A stretch of 11,509 nt of DNA, taken from NCBI GenBank assembly GCA_024689605.1, contig JAILDD010000181.1, positions 1 through 11,509 of the forward strand, written 5' to 3'. Below are positions 1 through 5,699 of the stretch, piece after piece. The stretch comes from Lachnospiraceae bacterium. Lineage in GTDB: Bacteria; Bacillota_A; Clostridia; Lachnospirales; Lachnospiraceae. Positions within the stretch are counted from its first letter, which is position 1; each line of letters begins with the position of its first letter. A model generated the notes under the pieces. The model ran no database searches, had not been told where the DNA came from, and worked only from the letters and a program-made list of their open reading frames with translations. The translations under genes and the position numbers were made by a program.

Positions 1-844
1 CACTTGATGTAATAAAGGTATTGCCTCCTATGACGGAGCCCTCACCGATCACGGTATCCCCGCCAAGTATGGATGCTCCTGCATATATCGTCACATTGTC
101 TTCGATAGTCGGATGACGCTTCTTGCCGGAAAGCTTCTGTCCGCCTCTTGTTGAAAGTGCACCGATGGTAACACCCTGATAGATTTTTACATTTTCTCCG
201 ATAACGGAAGTCTCGCCTATTACAATGCCCGTACCATGGTCAATGAAAAAATACTTGCCTATGGTTGCACCGGGATGAATGTCTATCCCTGTCTCTGAAT
301 GGGCAAATTCCGTCATAAGCCTGGGAATTACCGGCACACTTAACTGATACAGCTCATGTGCAAGTCTGTTGACAGTGATTGCCATGAGTCCGGGATATGC
401 AAGGATTATCTCCTCATAGCAGCATGCTGCCGGATCCCCGTCATATGCGGCCAGCAGGTCGGATTCCACATACTCCCTGATCTCAGGAAGCTTATCGAAA
501 AAGGCACAGCAAATACGATAGCTTTCCTTACGCCTTTCTTCCTCGGTCATCACACCCCTGAGCTTGCAGAAATCCAGTGCAAGAAAGATCTGCTTGTTCA
601 TGTGATAAAAAATATCTTCTACGGTAACCGCAAAGGTATTTCTGGGATTGTATATCTTAAAAGTACGATGCCTGAAATATCCCGGGAAAACTATCTTAAA
701 AAGATTTACAACAATTTCCCTTACTTCGCCTTTGTCAGGCTTATTGAATAGATCAATGACATCAATGTTCCTTCCCTTGTCGAAATCGGAAAGAACTTTT
801 TGTACTATGTTTTCTATTTCTTCTTCTCTTACGTAATCTGTCAT
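1..844 (-). CDS. Serine O-acetyltransferase, EpsC/SrpH type (3' end beyond window)
   Basis: Transfers acetyl from acetyl-CoA to L-serine, giving O-acetylserine, the acceptor used by CysK for cysteine synthesis. I translated this frame by hand: 281 codons from ATG at 844 to the window edge with no stop. An alpha-helical N-terminal half (about 1-180) includes AAYDGDPAA and ILAYPGLMAI. A left-handed beta-helix with hexapeptide repeats follows, starting at DIHPGATIG (catalytic-type His190) and HGTGIVIGET (203-212). The family is about 300 residues long, so only the C-terminal tail is missing; the CysK-binding end cannot be seen. It lies downstream of the encapsulin shell and cargo genes, as a SAT gene (srpH) also neighbours srpI in Synechococcus. 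No Shine-Dalgarno precedes the ATG (upstream bases are A/C-rich), which suggests a very short leader. An AT-rich palindrome sits immediately upstream. The family call is secure; the start is probable. Confidence 0.93.
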   Translation of the reverse strand, partial: MTDYVREEEIENIVQKVLSDFDKGRNIDVIDLFNKPDKGEVREIVVNLFKIVFPGYFRHRTFKIYNPRNTFAVTVEDIFYHMNKQIFLALDFCKLRGVMTEEERRKESYRICCAFFDKLPEIREYVESDLLAAYDGDPAACCYEEIILAYPGLMAITVNRLAHELYQLSVPVIPRLMTEFAHSETGIDIHPGATIGKYFFIDHGTGIVIGETSVIGENVKIYQGVTIGALSTRGGQKLSGKKRHPTIEDNVTIYAGASILGGDTVIGEGSVIGGNTFITSS

Positions 845-852
845 TTTTGTTG

Positions 853-873
853 TGTTATATATATAGTGTAACA
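853..873. promoter_or_regulatory. Palindrome TGTTA-N11-TAACA upstream of the serine acetyltransferase
   Basis: A 5-bp inverted repeat separated by 11 bp lies 9 bp upstream of the SAT start. Its spacing fits the general T-N11-A layout of LysR-type regulator sites, and its TATATATA core could serve as a -10 region. No convincing -35 is visible. Operator function is inference. Confidence 0.35.
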
Positions 874-885
874 GTCTGTAGTATC

Positions 886-984
886 TATAATTCCCCCACA
901 CCGATAGCTCACCTGACGGTGGGGTCAGTTCACTGAGTCTCACTTTACACCGTCAGGCGAGGCTATACGGTGTGGGGAGTTATA
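886..984 (-). repeat. Large imperfect inverted repeat / hairpin between desulfurase and SAT genes
   Basis: The arms 894-921 and 948-977 pair almost throughout. Counting from the base of the hairpin, the outer blocks are CCCCACACCG/CGGTGTGGGG and the inner blocks CCTGACGGTG/CACCGTCAGG, with two extra bases in one arm. A weaker extension (TATAA...TTATA) reaches 886 and 984. The 26-nt loop holds a small TCAGT/ACTGA stem. One A:C mismatch on the plus strand becomes a G:U pair in minus-strand RNA, which favours a role in the minus transcript. No U-tract follows, so this is not a standard terminator. It may be an mRNA-stabilising hairpin, a boundary element, or a small palindromic mobile repeat. 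Confidence 0.75.
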
Positions 985-1009
985 AGGTTGTAAAGTTATA
1001 AAGTTACTA
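978..1009. repeat. Degenerate 8-bp tandem repeat after the desulfurase stop
   Basis: Four consecutive 8-bp units read agttataa, ggttgtaa, agttataa and agttacta on the plus strand. They fill the space between the desulfurase stop (1022) and the large hairpin. No function is apparent. Confidence 0.5.
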
Positions 1010-1021
1010 AAGTTGAAATTT

Positions 1022-2638
1022 CTACGCAAAGGTTCTCAGTACCTTCACCAGTGAATCGATATCATCTGGCGAATTGTAGAGCGCAAGCGTCGGTCTGACG
1101 GAACCTTCGTAACCGAAATGCCTGAGCACGGGCTGTGCGCAGTGGTGTCCGGTCCTTACAGCGATGCCGTAGGCATCCAGCCTCTTGCCGACCTCCTCGT
1201 CAGAGTATCCGTCAAGCTTGAAAGAAAGAACGGAGGCCTTATTGAGGGCAGTTCCTATAAGGGTCAGTCCCGGAACCGTCTTCATTTCCTTCATTGCATA
1301 CTGCAGCAGCTCATGCTCCCACCTGTATACGCAGGGCATTCCTATTTCTGTCAGATACAAAAGCGCTGCGCCAAGTCCTACTGCATCTGCTATGCTTCCG
1401 GTACCCGCCTCGAATTTATTAGGTATGCCATTGTATATGGTACGCTCAAAGGTCACATCCGCTATCATGTTGCCGCCGCCGTGATAAGGCTCCGCAGCTT
1501 CAAGCAGCTCCTTCTTGCCGTATACCACACCGATGCCCGTAGGTGCGAACACCTTGTGTCCCGAGAATACGAAGAAGTCTGCATCCAGCGCGGAAACATT
1601 CACGGGTATATGTGCAATGGACTGTGCACCGTCTATGAGTATCCTTACGCCGTGCCTGTGGGCCACCGCTATAAGCTCCTCTATGGGCGTCACTGTACCC
1701 AGCACATTTGACACATGGGTCACTGCAACGAATTTCGTTCTCTTTGTAAAGAGCTTCTCATACTCTGACAGTATCAGCTGTCCGGTCTCGTCACAGGGGA
1801 TCACCTTGATGACTGCACCGGTCTTCTGTGCGATAAGCTGCCAGGGAACGATGTTGGCATGATGCTCAAGTATGGAAACGATTATCTCATCCCCGGGTGT
1901 AAGCTGAGGCTTAACATAAGCATTTGCCACAAGGTTGATTGCTTCGGTAGTTCCCCTTACGAAGATTATCTCTTCGGATGAAGGCGCACCTATGAAATCC
2001 CTTACGATATCTCTTGCATTCTCATATGCATCAGTAGACCTTGCCGCAAGTGAATGTGCTCCTCTGTGGACATTGGAATTTTCATGCTCATAGTAGTATG
2101 AGAGCCTGTCGATCACCTGTCTCGGTCTCTGTGTTGTTGCGCCGTTATCAAGCCATACAAGAGGATTTCCGTTTATCCGCTCCTTAAGTATCGGGAAGTC
2201 GTCCCTTATCTGAGCCAGAGTCTTGCTGCCTATGCGGATTGAGTCATTCCTTGAAGTTGCCTTTTCTGCACTTTCGCCCTGAGCAGCCACTCCGTCTCCG
2301 CCGATGGATGTGGGCGCGTCAACACGCCTGTCGTACTCCTCGGCCTGAGTCTTAGACTGAACCCTGGGTGAGTACGATACCGGCTTGGCAGAAGGATCAC
2401 CTATTCCGAAGGGATGCTCCCAGTCAAACTCATCCTTAACCGAAGGTGCGGGTACAGCTGCTGTCTGCTGCTGGGAAACACCTGCTGTCTCGGATGCACT
2501 TTCCGGGCTTATCCCCGGTGTCACCACGCCGGGCACCGGAAAGTCAGGATACATCTCATTTGCCAGGGCCGTCAGTTCTGCTGCGCTCGGAAGTCCCAAT
2601 GCGTGTTCTGTTACAGCATACTGATCAGTCGTAATCAT
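1022..2638 (-). CDS. Family 2A encapsulin cargo: SufS-like cysteine desulfurase with long N-terminal targeting extension
   Basis: PLP enzyme that removes sulfur from L-cysteine, giving alanine and an enzyme persulfide. The catalytic domain spans about residues 141-538. It shows WLDNGATTQRP, the histidine pair in EHHANIVPW, the PLP lysine in SGHK (Lys362) and the persulfide cysteine in RTGHHCAQP (Cys500), all typical of SufS/CsdA (about 400 residues). In front is a Pro/Ala/Ser-rich, probably disordered extension of about 140 residues. It has more conserved-looking islands near LGLPSAAEL and DWEHPFGIGDP. SufS proteins lack such an extension, whereas Family 2A encapsulin cargo desulfurases carry one for packaging. 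The shell gene immediately upstream settles the assignment. I chose ATG at 2638 (538 aa) because GAGGTAGG precedes it. The in-frame GTG at 2647 leaves no room for a ribosome site. The frame overlaps the shell stop by 14 bp, implying translational coupling. Confidence 0.93.
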   Translation of the reverse strand: MITTDQYAVTEHALGLPSAAELTALANEMYPDFPVPGVVTPGISPESASETAGVSQQQTAAVPAPSVKDEFDWEHPFGIGDPSAKPVSYSPRVQSKTQAEEYDRRVDAPTSIGGDGVAAQGESAEKATSRNDSIRIGSKTLAQIRDDFPILKERINGNPLVWLDNGATTQRPRQVIDRLSYYYEHENSNVHRGAHSLAARSTDAYENARDIVRDFIGAPSSEEIIFVRGTTEAINLVANAYVKPQLTPGDEIIVSILEHHANIVPWQLIAQKTGAVIKVIPCDETGQLILSEYEKLFTKRTKFVAVTHVSNVLGTVTPIEELIAVAHRHGVRILIDGAQSIAHIPVNVSALDADFFVFSGHKVFAPTGIGVVYGKKELLEAAEPYHGGGNMIADVTFERTIYNGIPNKFEAGTGSIADAVGLGAALLYLTEIGMPCVYRWEHELLQYAMKEMKTVPGLTLIGTALNKASVLSFKLDGYSDEEVGKRLDAYGIAVRTGHHCAQPVLRHFGYEGSVRPTLALYNSPDDIDSLVKVLRTFA

Positions 2639-3584
2639 AATATTCACCTACCTCTACATCTTCCAGAACTGCTATTGCATCATCAGCAAGTATTGCTGCA
2701 GAGCAATAAAGTGAAAGCAGATAGGATGCTACGCCCTTGTCATCTATTCCGCGGAAACGTACGGAAAGTCCTCTTGAATGTTCATTCTTAAGACCTGCCT
2801 GGAAGAGACCGATAACTCCGCGCTTAGCCTCTCCTGTACGGATCAGAAGGATATTGGTCTTGCCGCTCTGTGATGTAGGATTCTTGAGACCGTCAACAAG
2901 CAGCTTGTCTGTAGGTATGATGGGGATTCCTCTCCATGTAAGGAAAGTACCGCCTGCAATGTTTACGACAACAGGGGGAACGCCTCTCTTTGTGCACTCT
3001 CTCTCGAATGCAGCTATAGCCCTGGGATGAGCAAGGAAGAATGAGGGCTCCTTCCATACTTTTGTAATGAGCTCATCAAGATCATCAGGTGTGGGTGCTC
3101 CGTTCCTGGTCTGGATTCTCTGTGAATCAGCAATGTTCTTTAAGAGACCGTAGTCATCGTTATTGATGAGCTGGCTCTCCTGACGCTCACGAAGAGACTC
3201 AATTGCAAGGCCGAGCTGTTCCTGAACCTGATCGTAAGGTGCGCTGTAAACGTCCTCGATAGCAGTATTCACATTGATGATGGTTGAAATGGAATTAAGC
3301 CTGTACTCACGGGGCTCAGTCTCATACTCGACATAACCCTGAGGAATGATATCGCTCTTCTTGGTCTGGCTGCAGAGAACATCGAGGGGAGTCTCGCCTT
3401 CTACAACCTTGTTTACACGAAAGATGCCTGTCTCAAGTCCCTTAAACTCAAGGAACTTTGTGAGCCACTTTGGGGTAAGTGCTCCATACTGGGGTTTTGT
3501 CTTGGTAACATTGGCCAGATTATAAGCTGCTGCTGCTCCAAGAGCGTTGATGCCCTGTGCGTTTGTTTCTGTTTCTTTTGCCAT
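2625..3584 (-). CDS. srpI: Family 2A encapsulin shell protein (SrpI-like, HK97 fold)
   Basis: Predicted to self-assemble into an icosahedral protein nanocompartment around the desulfurase encoded next. Recognised as the SrpI/Family 2A shell type from its overall sequence and length (319 aa against a little over 300 in known members). Visible blocks are PKWLTKFLEFKGLETGIFRVN (split as PKWLTKFLEF and KGLETGIFRVN, 38-58), YETEPREYRLNSIST (87-101), ERQESQLINNDDYGLL (133-148), WRGIPIIPTDKL (217-228) and GLSVRFRGIDDKGVASYLLS (272-291), then an acidic tail. There is no cyclic-nucleotide-binding insertion, which fits 2A rather than 2B. ATG at 3584 is preceded by a perfect AAGGAGG nine bases away; a TTG 30 bp upstream gives a longer frame but has no such site. 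The cargo gene follows with overlap. Localisation: cytoplasmic compartment. Confidence 0.93.
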   Translation of the reverse strand: MAKETETNAQGINALGAAAAYNLANVTKTKPQYGALTPKWLTKFLEFKGLETGIFRVNKVVEGETPLDVLCSQTKKSDIIPQGYVEYETEPREYRLNSISTIINVNTAIEDVYSAPYDQVQEQLGLAIESLRERQESQLINNDDYGLLKNIADSQRIQTRNGAPTPDDLDELITKVWKEPSFFLAHPRAIAAFERECTKRGVPPVVVNIAGGTFLTWRGIPIIPTDKLLVDGLKNPTSQSGKTNILLIRTGEAKRGVIGLFQAGLKNEHSRGLSVRFRGIDDKGVASYLLSLYCSAAILADDAIAVLEDVEVGEYYDYD

Positions 3585-3626
3585 TTTGTCAGTCCTCCTT
3601 ATTAGTGTTGACAACTATGATGATCT

Positions 3627-3669
3627 ATACTAAACGAACTTAGAAATCGCACAATTCCTTTTTCGTTTA
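3627..3669 (-). promoter_or_regulatory. Candidate promoter and flanking inverted repeat for the encapsulin operon
   Basis: On the minus strand TTGTGC (3649-3654) and TAGTAT (3627-3632) are 16 bp apart, a plausible sigma-A-type pair. An 8-bp inverted repeat, TAAACGAA at 3631-3638 and TTCGTTTA at 3662-3669, has arms centred 31 bp apart, about three helical turns. One arm overlaps the -10 and the other lies just upstream of the -35, as an operator might. No U-tailed terminator separates this from the gene upstream, so read-through is also possible. Confidence 0.4.
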
Positions 3670-3705
3670 AATATACGCAGCAATTGCTCCCCCCCGATGT
3701 GTTTT

Positions 3706-5163
3706 TTACAGGAAGCCTCCCTCGTGGGAGAATATGATGTCCTTCATTGCATCCATTCCGCCCTTAAGGTTATAAAGTGCGCCCTTGTATCCTGCTTCGC
3801 GAAGGGTATTGATAGCCAGGACGCTTCTCTTTCCTTCCTTGCAGATAAAGACTGTATCTATTTCGGGATCAAGCTCCTTCTGTCTCCTTGCAAGCTGACC
3901 TATAGGGATCACCAGAGCATCCGGGAATTTTACTATCGCCCTTTCGTGGGGCTCCCTTACATCAACTATGGTAACGGGTTCACCGTTTTCGATCTTTCTT
4001 GCCAGCTCTTCAGGGGTAAAGCCTTCAACAGGTGCTTCTGTCTCTTCCTGCTTAAGTCCGCAGAACTCTTCATAATCAAAATCATTTACATCTGTTATTA
4101 CAGGGGCCCTGCCGCAGAGGGGACAGTTACAGTTCTTCTTTATCTTAAGCACATTTGACTTAAGCCCCAGAGTATCAACTGTAAGCAGCCTTCCGCTTAA
4201 ATGCTCACCTATGCCTATGATAAGTTTGAGTGCCTCATTGGCCTGTATGCTTCCTACTATTCCTGACAGGGGGCTAATGGTGCCTCCTTCCGCACAGGTG
4301 GGAACAAGCCCCGGCGCCGGAGGGTCAGGGTAAACGCATCTAAGACAGGGTCCGTCATTGTATCCGAAAATGCTCACCTGGCCTTCATACTGATAGATGG
4401 AAGCAAATACCAAAGGGATGCCGCTTAATATGCAGGCATCATTGATAAGGTATCTGGCCTTGTAATTGTCTGTGCAGTCAAGCACCAGATCAAAGCCCTC
4501 TATCAGTGACAGTGCATTTTCTGCCGTAAGCATTACATTTTCCGCAATGACCTCGATATTGCGGTCCACATTCCTGATGGTATCCCTGGCAGAAGCCACT
4601 TTCGGCCTCTTCACGTCACGGGAGCTGTGTATCACCTGGCTCTGAAGATTGCCCACGGTTACTGCATCGTAATCTACCACCTTGATGGTTCCTACTCCTG
4701 CTGCCGCAAGGTACTGGATAACTGGGGATCCCAGTGCACCTGCACCGATGACCACAACTCTTGCAGCTTTTATTCTTTTCTGTCCTTTAACGCTTATTTC
4801 CCTGAGAAGCAGATGCTTATTGAAACGCTCGATCTCTTTATCATCAAGAGATACTTCCTTGCGGCGTTCATCAGATATGATGCTATCCTCAGGTGCACCG
4901 CCTGCAAACAAGGGAAGAAGAAGAACCTGCTTCACTCCATCCAATGCTTCACTGTGTCTCGCAGCATCCGTCACATCTTCATCATCAGCAAAGATGCGGA
5001 TAAATGTCCTGAGCTTACCGTCTTCTTCATACAAGCCTTTTTTTGCATCCGGAAATTTCTTTGTAAGGGCATCAAGTATGCCCGCAACTGTATTCGCTTC
5101 TATATCAAGCTCTGCATTCCGGTCAAAAAATGATCTTAATGTTGCCGAAATAATGACTTTCAT
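3706..5163 (-). CDS. Fused MoaD-like sulfur carrier – ThiF/MoeB E1 – rhodanese protein
   Basis: 485 aa with three domains. Residues 1-89 form a MoaD/ThiS-like ubiquitin fold ending LLPLFAGG; the di-glycine (88-89) is followed by Ala90 and a linker, not a C-terminus. Residues about 105-350 are an E1 adenylyltransferase: ATP loop GAGALGS (140-146), CTDN (230-233), PTCAEGG with the conserved cysteine (Cys290), and a zinc site CLRC/CPLC (Cys273, 276, 347, 350). Residues about 383-485 are a rhodanese with VDVREPHE and active-site loop CKEGKRS (Cys441). Expected role: adenylate the carrier C-terminus and load it with sulfur from the rhodanese persulfide, giving a protein thiocarboxylate. The unfused equivalents are HcyS/HcyF, CysO/MoeZ and MoaD/MoeB. 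JAMM protease and MetY-like genes upstream favour homocysteine or cysteine synthesis over thiamine or molybdopterin. AAGGAG lies 14 bases before the ATG, a long spacing; no better in-frame start exists. Confidence 0.92.
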   Translation of the reverse strand: MKVIISATLRSFFDRNAELDIEANTVAGILDALTKKFPDAKKGLYEEDGKLRTFIRIFADDEDVTDAARHSEALDGVKQVLLLPLFAGGAPEDSIISDERRKEVSLDDKEIERFNKHLLLREISVKGQKRIKAARVVVIGAGALGSPVIQYLAAAGVGTIKVVDYDAVTVGNLQSQVIHSSRDVKRPKVASARDTIRNVDRNIEVIAENVMLTAENALSLIEGFDLVLDCTDNYKARYLINDACILSGIPLVFASIYQYEGQVSIFGYNDGPCLRCVYPDPPAPGLVPTCAEGGTISPLSGIVGSIQANEALKLIIGIGEHLSGRLLTVDTLGLKSNVLKIKKNCNCPLCGRAPVITDVNDFDYEEFCGLKQEETEAPVEGFTPEELARKIENGEPVTIVDVREPHERAIVKFPDALVIPIGQLARRQKELDPEIDTVFICKEGKRSVLAINTLREAGYKGALYNLKGGMDAMKDIIFSHEGGFL

Positions 5164-5192
5164 GATATTTGACTCATCTCCTTTTTATTCAG

Positions 5193-5218
5193 GTAACGGT
5201 TCAAAACCTTTGGGTTAC
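5193..5218. other. Small dyad in the leader of the carrier–E1–rhodanese gene
   Basis: GTAAC (5193-5197) and GTTAC (5214-5218) enclose a nested GGTT/AACC stem, between the protease stop and the ribosome site of the next gene. It may be a short mRNA hairpin or a protein site. There is no U-tract, so it is not a terminator. Confidence 0.3.
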
Positions 5219-5240
5219 GACTGTCATTAATAGTTACTTA

Positions 5241-5280
5241 TTCAAAATATTTCAAAACTTTTCAAAACTTTTCAAAACTT
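5241..5280. repeat. Four-unit 10-bp A-tract repeat spanning the protease stop codon
   Basis: Three perfect copies of TTCAAAACTT (5251-5280) and one degenerate copy (5241-5250) lie end to end. The A4/T4 tracts recur every 10 bp, one helical turn, an arrangement known to bend DNA. The repeat encodes the last residues of the JAMM protease and extends past its TGA (5252-5254). Since the unit is not a multiple of three, gain or loss of a copy would change that protein's C-terminus. Confidence 0.8.
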
Positions 5281-5671
5281 CTGAAACATTCATTGTCGTC
5301 CGGTCTTTTTGCCAGAATCTGTGGCCGGTGCTTTCGCCCTTCCTGACTTCTATGATCAGGTACAGAAGACCGGGGATCATATTTTTTTCATCCTCTGATG
5401 AAGGCCTTGCCTCTGCATCAGGATGGGAATGGACGATTCCTATGATATCCAGTCCCTGTTCTGAATATTTCTTTTCCTTTTCATAGAACTTCAGCGGATC
5501 TATGTAAAAATGCTTTGTCCGTTTCCCGATCAGATTTTCATTATCCGCAGGTACATAATCAGTAATTACCGTTTCATTTCCCTGCACGCTTTTTCCAAGC
5601 AGGATGCCGCAGCATTCATATGGATATTCCCTTTTTGCATGGGCGTAAGCTTTGCTTATTATATCTGTCAT
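5252..5671 (-). CDS. JAMM/MPN+ zinc metalloprotease (Mec/HcyD-like)
   Basis: Zinc peptidase of the family that cleaves after the C-terminal glycine of ubiquitin-like sulfur carriers. Mec releases cysteine from CysO-Cys. HcyD trims HcyS-Ala and later frees homocysteine. The full JAMM signature is present in 139 aa: Glu19 in YECCGILLG, then HSHPDAEARPSSED giving His81, His83, Ser91 and Asp94 in HxHx7Sx2D spacing. I chose ATG at 5671 because GGAG lies 8 bases upstream and the domain starts at once, matching family length. ATGs at 5710 (152 aa, overlapping the upstream stop) and 5734 (160 aa) are in frame but have poorer ribosome sites. The neighbouring fused carrier protein is the likely substrate, both as precursor (after Gly89) and as amino-acid adduct; that pairing is inference. 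The C-terminus is encoded by a 10-bp tandem repeat. Confidence 0.92.
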   Translation of the reverse strand: MTDIISKAYAHAKREYPYECCGILLGKSVQGNETVITDYVPADNENLIGKRTKHFYIDPLKFYEKEKKYSEQGLDIIGIVHSHPDAEARPSSEDEKNMIPGLLYLIIEVRKGESTGHRFWQKDRTTMNVSEVLKSFEKF

Positions 5672-5699
5672 GCACGTTGCTCCGGCCGCCGCATTATCA

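Noticed and set aside
356..751. 131-codon open frame on the plus strand
   Set aside because: It lies wholly inside the SAT gene on the other strand, whose translation carries all the expected SAT motifs; no ribosome site or known motif.
1022..2638. SufS of an iron–sulfur cluster (SUF) operon
   Set aside because: No sufB, sufC, sufD or sufU in the window; the long N-terminal extension and adjoining encapsulin gene indicate compartment cargo.
3585..3614. N-terminal extension of the shell protein from TTG at 3614
   Set aside because: The ATG at 3584 has a perfect AAGGAGG at good distance, and the extension adds residues outside the normal shell length.
4627..5133. 168-codon open frame on the plus strand
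   Set aside because: Antisense to the carrier–E1–rhodanese gene, whose motifs account for this region.
3706..5163. Assignment to thiamine (ThiF/ThiS) or molybdopterin (MoeB/MoaD) synthesis
   Set aside because: Domains are compatible, but no thi or moa genes are nearby, whereas JAMM protease, MetY, CysK and SAT genes surround it.
5241..5280. CRISPR-like repeat
   Set aside because: Units are 10 bp and directly abutting, with no spacers and no cas genes.
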